From NCBI RefSeq assembly GCF_039540375.1, contig NZ_BAABEX010000011.1:130651-194650 (forward strand): DNA of 64,000 nt, read 5' to 3'. A model generated the notes under the pieces. That model made no database searches. It worked only from the letters and a program-made list of their open reading frames with translations, and was not told the origin of the DNA. Positions 9,398 to 16,524 of the stretch are shown piece after piece. Each line of letters starts with the position of its first letter. The stretch's first letter is position 1. This stretch comes from Acidovorax_G lacteus (lineage in GTDB: Bacteria > Pseudomonadota > Gammaproteobacteria > Burkholderiales > Burkholderiaceae_C). The position numbers were made by a program, and so were the translations under genes.

Positions 9398-10285
9398 TCA
9401 TCTTTTTCTGGCCAGGCGAGGATCGAGCAGGTCGCGCAGCCCGTCGCCCAGCAGGTTCAGGCCCAGCACGGCCAGCGCGATGGCCACGCCGGGCCACACG
9501 GCCAGCAGCGGGGCCTGGAACATCAGCGTTTGTGCCTCGCTGAGCATGCGCCCCCACGAGGGCTGCGGGGGCTGCGTGCCCAGGCCCAGGTACGACAGTG
9601 CCGCTTCGGCCAGGATGGCAATGGCGAACTGGATCGTGGCCTGCACGATCAGCACCGACAGGATGTTGGGCAGCACGTGCTCGAGCGTGATGCGCCAGCG
9701 CCCCTTGCCGCAGGCCTGCGCGGCCATGATGTATTCGCGCGCCCACACGGCGTTGGCCGAGGCGCGCGTGACCCGTGCAAACGTGGGAATGTTGAAGATG
9801 CCGATGGCGATGATGGAGTTGACGATGCCCGCGCCGAAGACCGCCGTCATCATGATGGCCGAGAGGATGGCCGGGAACGCGAAGGTGAAGTCGGCCAGCC
9901 GCATGATCAGCTCCTCGACCCAGCCGCGGCGCGCCGAGGCCAGCAGCCCGAGCGCCGTGCCGATCGTGAGCCCGATGCCCACCGCGATCACGCCCACCAG
10001 GATGGAGTTGCGCGCCCCCACCAGCAGCAGCGAGGCCACGTCGCGGCCGAACGCGTCGGTGCCCAGCCAGTGGCGCTCGCTCGGGCCCTGCAGCTTGGCC
10101 GTGAGGTCCATCTCGTAGGGCGACCAGGGTGTCCACAGGTACGACAGGCCCGCGGCCAGCACCAGCAGCAGCGACAGCACCGCGCCAATGGCAAAGCTGC
10201 GGTGGCGTACGGCGCGCTGCCAGAAGCCCGGCGCGCGGTGCGCGGTGGGCGGCGGCACGGAAGGGGGCAGGGCGGCGGCGCTCAT
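9398..10285 (-). CDS. ABC transporter permease (DppC/OppC type)
   Basis: Inner-membrane permease of 295 residues. One hydrophobic segment near residue 35 (FAIGAVLSLLLVLAAGL) is followed by the OppC_N-type linker (LTAKLQGPSERHWLGTDAFGRD). About five more membrane segments follow, with the EAA loop (EYIMAAQACGKGRWRI) that contacts the ATPase. It pairs with the upstream DppB-type permease, 16 nt away. It ends in LDPRLARKR, typical for the family. Confidence 0.92.
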   Translation of the reverse strand: MSAAALPPSVPPPTAHRAPGFWQRAVRHRSFAIGAVLSLLLVLAAGLSYLWTPWSPYEMDLTAKLQGPSERHWLGTDAFGRDVASLLLVGARNSILVGVIAVGIGLTIGTALGLLASARRGWVEELIMRLADFTFAFPAILSAIMMTAVFGAGIVNSIIAIGIFNIPTFARVTRASANAVWAREYIMAAQACGKGRWRITLEHVLPNILSVLIVQATIQFAIAILAEAALSYLGLGTQPPQPSWGRMLSEAQTLMFQAPLLAVWPGVAIALAVLGLNLLGDGLRDLLDPRLARKR

Positions 10286-10301
10286 GCGGGGGCTCGGCCT
10301 C

Positions 10302-11264
10302 TCAGATGTCGCTGGCCTTGACGCGCGGATCGATCACGGCGTACAGGATGTCGACGACAAAGTTGACGATGACCACCATGGCCGCAAGCAGCATCACGCA
10401 GTTGCGCACCACGATCAGGTCGCGGTTGGAGATCGACTGGAAGATCAGCCGGCCCAGGCCGGGCAGATAGAACACGTTCTCGACCACGATGGTGCCCGCC
10501 AGCAGGTTCGCAAACTGCAGCCCCATCACCGTGACCACCGGAATCAGCGCGTTGCGCAGCACATGGCCCCACAGCGCCGCGCGCTGGGACAGGCCCTTGG
10601 CGCGGGCCGTGCGCACAAAATCCTCACGCAGCACTTCGAGCACGGCCGAACGTGTGATGCGCGCCAGGATCGCCGCCTGCACCACCGCCAGCGCAATGGC
10701 GGGCAGCAGCAGCGCGCGCAGACCTGCCCACAGGCCGCCGCCTTCGTCTTCCGTCCAGCCCGGAAAGCCCCCGGCTGCAAACCACTGCAGCTTCACCGAA
10801 AACAGCAGGATCAGCAGGATGGCGAACCAGAAGTTCGGAATCGCAATCCCGATCTGCGCCAGGCCCATCACGCCCACGTCGCCCAGTTTGTTGTGGCGCG
10901 CCGCGGCATACACGCCCGCGGCCAGGGCCAGCACCGTGGTCAGGGCCATGGCCATCAGCGCCAGCGGCACGGTGAGCGCCAGGCGTTCGAGCACGAGTTC
11001 CAGCACCGGGGTGCTGTAGGCGTAGCTGTCGCCCATGTCGCCCACCACCAGGCCGCTCACCCACTGCCAGTAGCGCGTGGTGGCGGGCTGGTCGAGTCCG
11101 AGCTTGCTGGCCAGCGCAGCCACGGCCTCGGGCGATGCATCGGGCCCCATCAGGATCTGCGCGGCGTTGCCCGGCAGGATCTCCAGCACCAGGAACACGA
11201 CCACCGATGCGCCGATCAGGGTGACGACCAGGGTGAGCAGGCGTTTGAGGAAAAAAAGACCCAT
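10302..11264 (-). CDS. ABC transporter permease (DppB/OppB type)
   Basis: Inner-membrane permease of 320 residues beginning MGLFFLKRLLTLVVTLIGAS, the usual DppB N-terminus. The conserved LGLDQP stretch and the EAA loop (EDFVRTARAKGLSQRA) are present. The ATG at 11264 was chosen because it starts at the family N-terminus; the longer frame upstream is unsupported. It is the first gene of the minus-strand transporter operon; the promoter should lie in the 238-nt divergent gap shared with the ferredoxin gene. Confidence 0.92.
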   Translation of the reverse strand: MGLFFLKRLLTLVVTLIGASVVVFLVLEILPGNAAQILMGPDASPEAVAALASKLGLDQPATTRYWQWVSGLVVGDMGDSYAYSTPVLELVLERLALTVPLALMAMALTTVLALAAGVYAAARHNKLGDVGVMGLAQIGIAIPNFWFAILLILLFSVKLQWFAAGGFPGWTEDEGGGLWAGLRALLLPAIALAVVQAAILARITRSAVLEVLREDFVRTARAKGLSQRAALWGHVLRNALIPVVTVMGLQFANLLAGTIVVENVFYLPGLGRLIFQSISNRDLIVVRNCVMLLAAMVVIVNFVVDILYAVIDPRVKASDI

Positions 11265-11502
11265 GACAGACGCAGATATCGACCGGGCAGAACCTTGGAG
11301 GGACGCAGGCCCCCGCGGGCCGTGCAATTAATGTGCATACACAGCATAACGGCAAAAACCATGGATGCGGTGCTTGCATGGCCCTGTGGCGTATGCGGCA
11401 CAGCGGCCCGCCGGGGATAATCGACCGCATGTTGTCGCGTATGTGTCCACACCTGAGCCCCGGCGCCTTTGCGTCGGTAGCCCTCTGCCCGCCGGAGCAG
11501 CC

Positions 11503-11796
11503 ATGGCTTTGATGATCACGGACGAGTGCATCAACTGCGATGTGTGCGAGCCCGAGTGCCCGAACCAGGCCATCTACCTGGGGCCGGAGATCTACGAGAT
11601 CGACCCCGGCAAATGCACCGAGTGCGTGGGCCATTTCGACGAGCCGCAATGCGTGCAGGTCTGCCCTGTGGCCTGCATTCCGGTGAACCCGCAGCACGTG
11701 GAAACGCGCGAAACCCTGTGGCAGAAGTTCCAGCGTCTGCAGGCGGCCAAAGGCCAAACTGCACCCGCAGCCCCTGGCGCTGCAGCGCAGGGCTGA
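11503..11796 (+). CDS. YfhL-type 2[4Fe-4S] ferredoxin
   Basis: 97-residue ferredoxin binding two [4Fe-4S] clusters. The first motif is CINCDVCEPECP. The second is CTECVGHFDEPQCVQVCPVAC, with the extended CxxC-x8-C spacing typical of Allochromatium-type ferredoxins. It is a cytoplasmic electron carrier whose partner is not evident. The ATG at 11503 has GGAG upstream, and the longer frame from 11365 is not needed. The gene order ferredoxin-pth-rplY is common in related bacteria (from memory). Confidence 0.92.
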   Translation: MALMITDECINCDVCEPECPNQAIYLGPEIYEIDPGKCTECVGHFDEPQCVQVCPVACIPVNPQHVETRETLWQKFQRLQAAKGQTAPAAPGAAAQG

Positions 11797-11853
11797 GCAG
11801 GGCCGTGAGCCCTCGTGTTTCAGTGCCCTTTGGGGCTCCGGCCCAGCAAAATC

Positions 11854-11876
11854 AAGCACGAGCAGCTATTGAATGC
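11854..11876 (+). repeat. dispersed palindrome family 1, half-copy B
   Basis: AAGCACGAGCAGCTATTGAA: right arm and tail of the family-1 element. The left arm GCTGCTCGTGCTT is missing. Confidence 0.7.
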
Positions 11877-12149
11877 AGAGCAGATGCCTGTTTGGTGAGC
11901 CCGCCTGAGGCATCGCCGTGGGCGGATGCGGCGCAAGGCGAAGGCGGAGGGCGAAGAAGACCGCCTGGTGACCAAGGCCCTGATGGCGCAGTGCTGCGCT
12001 TGCGGTCGCGGCCTGTCGGGCGTGTGCAGGGCGTGCATCGCGTGCAGTGCAGGCCTGGGGCTCTCGACGGTCGTGGCAGGGTGCGCGGCCGGCCCCTCTG
12101 CGCCGTACTGGGCATTTCAGGCGTTTCGGGCCTCCGTGCCAGCAAAGGC

Positions 12150-12178
12150 AAGCACGAGCAGCTATCAAATTAGTAGCG
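12150..12178 (+). repeat. dispersed palindrome family 1, half-copy C
   Basis: AAGCACGAGCAGCTATCAAA followed by TTAGTAGC: right arm and tail only, in the same orientation as half-copy B about 300 nt away. Confidence 0.7.
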
Positions 12179-12277
12179 TTTGACGCCGTGATCGAACGGC
12201 CCACGGCCGTGCAGCATGGTGTGTCAGGGCTGGCGCTTGGGCGGCTGCGTGCCAAGGCCCAGGATGGACTGGCCGTT

Positions 12278-12943
12278 TCAGTGTGGCGCGCCCGTGGGCG
12301 TGCCCGGAGCACCGTTGGCCTCGGGCGAGGGCTTGGGCAGCACGGCAGGCTTTGGAGGCTTGGGGCGCGGCGGCTCTGTGGTGTGGATGCGGTGCGTGGC
12401 CTCGGTCATGTTGCCGGCCAGCAAGGCCGTGCGCGCCTGCATCGAGTGCGAAATGCTGTCCTCGATCAGGCGCAGGTGCTCGGGCGAGGGTTTCTTGAGC
12501 ACCCAGTTGGCCACCTCGGACTTCACGCCCGGGTGCCCGATGCCGATGCGCAGACGCCAGTAGTCGCTGCTGCCCAGTTGCGCATGGATGTCGCGCAGCC
12601 CGTTGTGGCCTGCATGGCCGCCGCCGCGCTTGAGCTTGACCTGCCCAGGCACGATGTCCAGCTCGTCGTGCGCCACCAGGATCTCTTCCGGCGCGATCTT
12701 GAAGAAGCGCGCGAGCGCGGCCACCGACTTGCCCGACAGGTTCATGTAGGTCTGCGGTTCGAGCAGCCACACCGACTGCCCGTTCACATGGGCACGCGCC
12801 ACCAGGCCGTGGTAGCCGCGGTCGGGCACCAGCGTCACCTTCAGCTCGCGCGCAAGCGCATCAATCCACCAGAAGCCTGCGTTGTGGCGCGTGGCCTCGT
12901 ACTCGGGGCCGGGGTTGCCCAGGCCGACAAACAGCTTGATCAT
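12278..12943 (-). CDS. pth: peptidyl-tRNA hydrolase
   Basis: Releases tRNA from peptidyl-tRNA that has dropped off the ribosome. 221 residues, slightly longer than the usual 190-200 because of a Pro/Ala-rich C-terminal tail (EPPRPKPPKPAVLPKPSPEANG). Family motifs: FVGLGNPGPEYEATRHNAGFW (Asn and catalytic His), LEPQTYMNLSGKSV, and HDELDIVPGQVKLKRGGGHAGHNGLR. The start is the ATG at 12943. It lies downstream of rplY on the same strand. Confidence 0.97.
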   Translation of the reverse strand: MIKLFVGLGNPGPEYEATRHNAGFWWIDALARELKVTLVPDRGYHGLVARAHVNGQSVWLLEPQTYMNLSGKSVAALARFFKIAPEEILVAHDELDIVPGQVKLKRGGGHAGHNGLRDIHAQLGSSDYWRLRIGIGHPGVKSEVANWVLKKPSPEHLRLIEDSISHSMQARTALLAGNMTEATHRIHTTEPPRPKPPKPAVLPKPSPEANGAPGTPTGAPH

Positions 12944-13125
12944 GGCGCGCGATTATCGAGGAGGGGGTGCTGGGGTCGCAGCGGATGCGGAGCGCCCACT
13001 GCAACGGCAGAGGACCGGGCGGCCCCGACGCATGTACCTGCGGGGCGGCCGGTGGGTTGGTCTGTGGAGCCTTGCTGGGAGTCGCGGGTCGGCCAACGCC
13101 GGGCAGATACCGCGCGGCTCAAACC

Positions 13126-13177
13126 AAAGCCCCATACGAAAGCCCCATACGAAAGCCCCATACGAAAGCCCCAAACA
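13126..13177. repeat. 13-nt tandem repeat (about four units)
   Basis: Three identical units AAAGCCCCATACG and a fourth, AAAGCCCCAAACA, directly abut the rplY terminator. Slippage at such an array could vary its copy number between strains. Confidence 0.85.
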
Positions 13178-13201
13178 AAAGGCCCACCGAAGTGGGCCTT
13201 G
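13170..13201 (-). terminator. rho-independent terminator of rplY
   Basis: On the minus strand AAGGCCCAC-TTCG-GTGGGCCTT forms a 9-bp stem with a TTCG tetraloop and is followed by TTGTTTGGGG. It lies 46 nt downstream of the rplY stop. Confidence 0.8.
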
Positions 13202-13246
13202 AGCGTGTTGCACCCGCCCCGAGAGGCGGGCGGCAGACGGCAAGAA

Positions 13247-13873
13247 TTACTTCTTGCCCTTCTTGCCCTTGGCGTCGGCAGCGGGGGCAGCCGGTGCGGC
13301 TTCCACTTCCACGGCCGGGGGCACCACAGCCACCAGGGCCGGGTTCTTCTGGCTGCCACGCACCACGGCGGTCACGCCCTTGGGCAGCTTGATGTCCTTC
13401 AGGTGCAGCGACGAGCCCTTTTCGAGCTTGCTCAGGTCCACAGCGATGAACTCGGGCAGGTCGGACGGCAGGCAGCTCACGTCCAGTTCGTTCACGATGG
13501 GGTTCACCATGCACTTGTCCACCTTCACGGCGGGCGACTCTTCAGCGCCGCTGAAGTGCAGCGGCACCTTCATGTGCAGCTTGGTCTTCTCGTCCACGCG
13601 CTGAAAGTCCACGTGCAGCACGAGCTGCTTGAACGGGTGGTATTGCACGTCACGCAGCAGCACCTTGCTGGTCTGGCCGGCCAGTTCCATGTCGAGCACG
13701 CTCGAATGGAAGGCTTCCTTCTTCAGCGCATGCCACAGTGCGTTGTGATCGACTTCGATCAGCTGGGGGGCGGCTGCGCCACCATAGACGATGCCAGGGG
13801 TCTTGCCCCCGTTGCGCAGACGGCGGCTCGCACCCGTACCCTGCTTGGCGCGCTCAAAAGCGACGAATTGCAT
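13247..13873 (-). CDS. rplY: 50S ribosomal protein L25/general stress protein Ctc
   Basis: Long (Ctc/TL5-type) L25 of 208 residues that binds 5S rRNA in the large subunit. The N-terminal L25 domain (RAKQGTGASRRLRNGGKTPGIVYGG) is followed by the C-terminal TL5 beta domain (VPLHFSGAEESPAVKVDK) and an Ala/Lys-rich tail ending KGKKGKK. The ATG at 13873 follows GAGGAG; the frame extends further upstream without support. A terminator follows, and prs lies upstream behind its own terminator. Confidence 0.97.
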   Translation of the reverse strand: MQFVAFERAKQGTGASRRLRNGGKTPGIVYGGAAAPQLIEVDHNALWHALKKEAFHSSVLDMELAGQTSKVLLRDVQYHPFKQLVLHVDFQRVDEKTKLHMKVPLHFSGAEESPAVKVDKCMVNPIVNELDVSCLPSDLPEFIAVDLSKLEKGSSLHLKDIKLPKGVTAVVRGSQKNPALVAVVPPAVEVEAAPAAPAADAKGKKGKK

Positions 13874-13963
13874 AACTGACTCCTCAAGAGGCCGACCGCG
13901 ACCAGTCGAACCCGGTTTCAAAAAGGCAGGCCGTTCAACAGCACTGCCACAGGTGGTTCTCAG

Positions 13964-13990
13964 AAAAACACACGCCTCCCGAAGGAGGCG
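13964..13990 (-). terminator. rho-independent terminator of prs
   Basis: On the minus strand CGCCTCC-TTCG-GGAGGCG forms a 7-bp stem with a TTCG loop, followed by TGTGTTTTTC. It lies about 30 nt after the prs stop, so rplY probably has its own promoter. Confidence 0.8.
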
Positions 13991-14021
13991 GGCGCACCTG
14001 GCCGCCGCAGCGGCTGGGCGT

Positions 14022-14981
14022 TCACTCCGAGAACAGGCTCATCACCGACTCGCCCTTGGCAATGCGCTGGATCGTCTCGGCGATCAGCGGTGCCACGGAG
14101 AGCTGGCGAATCTTGGAGCATCCGCGGGCGTTGTCGCTCAGCGGAATGGTATTGGTCACCACCACTTCATCCAGCGCCGTGCCCTTGGCAATGCGCTCGA
14201 TGGCCGGACCCGAGAAGATCGGGTGGGTGCAATAGGCGTACACGTTCTTGGCACCGCGCTCCTTGAGCACTTCGGCCGCCTTCACCAGCGTGCCTGCGGT
14301 GTCGATCATGTCGTCCATGATCACGCAGTTGCGGCCTTCGATTTCGCCGATCACGTGCATGACTTCTGACACGTTGGCCTTGGGGCGGCGCTTGTCGATG
14401 ATGGCCAGATCGCAGCCGAGCTGCTTGGCCAGCGCACGGGCGCGCACCACACCGCCCACATCGGGCGAGACCACGATCAGGTCTTCGTACTGCTTCTGGC
14501 GCAGATCGCCCAGCAGCACCGGAGACGCATAGATGTTGTCCACCGGAATGTCGAAGAAGCCCTGGATCTGGTCGGCATGCAGGTCCATGGTCAGCACGCG
14601 GGCCACGCCCACAGCCTGCAGCATGTTGGCCACCACCTTGGCCGAAATCGGCACGCGCGTGGAGCGCGGGCGGCGGTCTTGGCGGGCGTAGCCGAAGTAG
14701 GGAATCACGGCGCTGATCCGCTCGGCCGAGGCGCGCTTGAGCGCATCGACCATGATCAGCAGTTCCATCAGGTTTTCGTTGGTCGGCGCGCAGGTGGACT
14801 GCACGACGAACACGTCGCGGGCACGGACGTTTTGCTTGATTTCAACGGTGACTTCACCGTCCGAGAAGCGACCCACGTCGGCAGCGCCGAGGTGCGTTCC
14901 GAGGTGCTGCGCGATTTCCGACGCCATGCCAGGGTTGGCATTGCCGGTGAACAGCATGAAGTCAGGTTGGTTGGCTTGCAT
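14022..14981 (-). CDS. prs: ribose-phosphate pyrophosphokinase
   Basis: Makes PRPP from ribose 5-phosphate and ATP for nucleotide, His and Trp synthesis. 319 residues, the family length. Motifs: FSDGEVTVEIKQNVRARDVFVVQ, the ATP-binding PYFGYARQDR, and the PRPP-binding loop VIMDDMIDTAGT. It is in the conserved ispE-tRNA-Gln-prs arrangement on the minus strand and is followed by a terminator. Confidence 0.98.
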   Translation of the reverse strand: MQANQPDFMLFTGNANPGMASEIAQHLGTHLGAADVGRFSDGEVTVEIKQNVRARDVFVVQSTCAPTNENLMELLIMVDALKRASAERISAVIPYFGYARQDRRPRSTRVPISAKVVANMLQAVGVARVLTMDLHADQIQGFFDIPVDNIYASPVLLGDLRQKQYEDLIVVSPDVGGVVRARALAKQLGCDLAIIDKRRPKANVSEVMHVIGEIEGRNCVIMDDMIDTAGTLVKAAEVLKERGAKNVYAYCTHPIFSGPAIERIAKGTALDEVVVTNTIPLSDNARGCSKIRQLSVAPLIAETIQRIAKGESVMSLFSE

Positions 14982-15027
14982 GAGCGCCCCAGCGGTCTAG
15001 AAAATGGCCCGTACGCGGTGAGAAATT

Positions 15028-15104
15028 TGGCAGGGGAGGAAGGACTCGAACCCTCGCATGCCGGAATCAAAATCCGGTGCCTTAACCAACTTGGCGACTC
15101 CCCT
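15028..15104 (-). tRNA. tRNA-Gln (anticodon TTG)
   Basis: 77-nt cloverleaf including encoded CCA. The acceptor stem pairs AGGGGAG with CTCCCCT, the anticodon stem CCGGA/TCCGG closes a loop carrying TTG, and the T arm is GAGGGTTCGAGTCCTTC. It lies between ispE and prs on the same strand. Confidence 0.96.
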
Positions 15105-15109
15105 ACACA

Positions 15110-15134
15110 GGTTAGCTGTCGCAGACAGCTAACC
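15110..15134. other. perfect 11-bp stem-loop at the ispE/tRNA-Gln junction
   Basis: GGTTAGCTGTC / GACAGCTAACC with a three-base loop. It overlaps the ispE stop codon and ends 5 nt before the tRNA. There is no T-run, so it may be a processing or 3'-end stability signal rather than a terminator. Confidence 0.6.
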
Positions 15135-15992
15135 TTGAATCTTTTCTGGCGCCCATCCTGCAAGTGGATGAAGACCTAGATTATCGCACGTTTTTACCTG
15201 CCATCCATCCGGAATGTTGCCAGCAGTCCAATCGTGCGAAATGCGTGCAAACACTGCACTTCCAGAGCCCGTCATCCTCCCCTGAAGTCCGCGCAACTCA
15301 AGCCAATCAAGGGCTGTTGTAACGTCGGGGCACAAGGCTTGTGCAACGGGCTGCAGGTCGTTACGACCAAAGTCGTAGTGTGCTGCAGCAAAGCCTGCGA
15401 TTGTAGCACTGTTTGTGTCGCGTTTCAAATTGGGCGCCGAAAAAATGCGGCTCGTATCGAGCCCGGCAGTGGGTTTGACCACGATCCAACGCTGTGGGGG
15501 CAATGCGGCCGCTCCCGAAAGCGGGGTGATCTTTTCGCCGATGCCCTCGACCCACGCATTGCGTCCTTGTAGAAAAAAAGGCACATCAGCGCCGAGCTGC
15601 AAGCCCAGTTCGAGCAGGGTGGGCAGGGGGAGCTGCAGTCCCCACAAGCGGTTGAGTGCGAGCAGGGTGGAGGCTGCATCAGAAGAGCCCCCTCCCATCC
15701 CGGCCTGGGCTGGCAGCCGCTTGCGCAGACCAATGTGAACGCCCCGAGGGCAAGCTGTCCGGGTCTGCAGCAGGCGGGCCGCCCGGGTGCACAGATCGTC
15801 ACAAGGCACCGAGCCTTCGAGATCCTCCCGGCTGATTTGACCGTCCGAACGAATGTCAAAGTCCAGCAGGTCACACCAGTCGATCAGCATGAACACCGAC
15901 TGCAGCAGGTGGTAGCCGTCATGGCGGCGCCCCGTGATGTGCAGAAACAGGTTGAGCTTTGCGGGGGCAGGAACGTCGTAGAGGGTGCGCAT
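15129..15992 (-). CDS. ispE: 4-diphosphocytidyl-2-C-methyl-D-erythritol kinase
   Basis: GHMP kinase of the non-mevalonate isoprenoid pathway that phosphorylates CDP-ME. About 287 residues. Motifs: PAKLNLFLHITGRRHDGYHLL at the N-terminus, the ATP loop PAQAGMGGGSSDAAS, and the C-terminal MTGSGSAVFA. The ATG at 15992 was chosen over an in-frame TTG at 16022, which would run into the lolB stop. It lies 13 nt downstream of lolB. Confidence 0.96.
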   Translation of the reverse strand: MRTLYDVPAPAKLNLFLHITGRRHDGYHLLQSVFMLIDWCDLLDFDIRSDGQISREDLEGSVPCDDLCTRAARLLQTRTACPRGVHIGLRKRLPAQAGMGGGSSDAASTLLALNRLWGLQLPLPTLLELGLQLGADVPFFLQGRNAWVEGIGEKITPLSGAAALPPQRWIVVKPTAGLDTSRIFSAPNLKRDTNSATIAGFAAAHYDFGRNDLQPVAQALCPDVTTALDWLELRGLQGRMTGSGSAVFARISHDWTAGNIPDGWQVKTCDNLGLHPLAGWAPEKIQG

Positions 15993-16005
15993 GGAACGAG
16001 GGGGC

Positions 16006-16524
16006 TCAAGGCGATAAAGCAATGCGCAAGCTGACGCGCGGTAGAGGCTGCTCGCGGAGCGCGACGATCCGCCCAGCCTCCGGGTCGAGTTGTTCCAGCC
16101 GCCAGCCTGGGACGCTGGTGGCCTGTCCCTGGAGCCAGTCGAAAAGCGCTGCGATCGGCAGGGCTGTGCCGGTCAGGCGCAACAAAAGAGCGTCCAGCGA
16201 CTGGGCGGTTTCTCTGGTGCCGCCCGTGCTCAACTCAGCGCCGTCGGGGTTCCAGCCGGCCTGACCCAGCACGGTGCCCAGAGGGCTCAGAAGGCGCAAC
16301 GTGCCTCGAATGGCAGAGCCTTCCAGTTCAAAGGCCGCAGCAAAAGAAGGCACGGAGGGGTCGTCCACCTGAATGGCCAGGCGGCCAGACCAGGAAGACG
16401 GCTGTCGTTCCATGCGAGCGGGCGAGGCACAACCCACCGTTGCGATCGCCACCAACGAGCCTGTGAGGCCCACGCCCCATCGCCGCCTTGTCCAGAGCGC
16501 GGCCGTTTGAGGGGCCGCCCTCAA
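16006..16524 (-). CDS. lolB: outer-membrane lipoprotein LolB
   Basis: Receives lipoproteins from LolA and inserts them into the outer membrane. 172 residues with a lipoprotein signal ending VAIATVGC (lipidation Cys near residue 32), then a LolB beta domain (SWSGRLAIQVDD, FELEGSAIRGTLRLLSPLGTVLGQAGWNPDG). The likely start is the TTG at 16524, overlapping the TGA of the upstream TPR gene (TTGA); no ATG or better start precedes the signal peptide. Confidence 0.88.
   Translation of the reverse strand: MRAAPQTAALWTRRRWGVGLTGSLVAIATVGCASPARMERQPSSWSGRLAIQVDDPSVPSFAAAFELEGSAIRGTLRLLSPLGTVLGQAGWNPDGAELSTGGTRETAQSLDALLLRLTGTALPIAALFDWLQGQATSVPGWRLEQLDPEAGRIVALREQPLPRVSLRIALSP

Larger units (their letters stand above)
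11797..12277. other. intergenic region with two direct half-palindromes and no supported gene
   Basis: 480 nt between ferredoxin and pth. It contains two direct half-copies of repeat family 1 (11854-11876 and 12150-12178), each preceded by a CCAGCAAA-like sequence. A Cys-rich frame between them (11926-12183) has no good ribosome binding site or recognisable family and is not called. The region may be a duplicated or decayed insertion. Confidence 0.5.
12944..13246. other. intergenic region with short tandem repeat and terminator
   Basis: 303 nt between pth and rplY. It holds four head-to-tail 13-nt units (13126-13177) and a rho-independent terminator facing out of rplY (13170-13201). No gene seen. 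Confidence 0.7.

Noticed and set aside
11926..12183. Cys-rich 85-aa open frame (RGLSGVCRACIACS) between ferredoxin and pth
   Set aside because: No good ribosome binding site, no family, overlaps repeat half-copies and lies in a GC-rich region where long open frames occur by chance.
13081..13200. Tandem 13-nt repeat as a CRISPR-like array
   Set aside because: There are no spacers; the units are head-to-tail and only 13 nt long.
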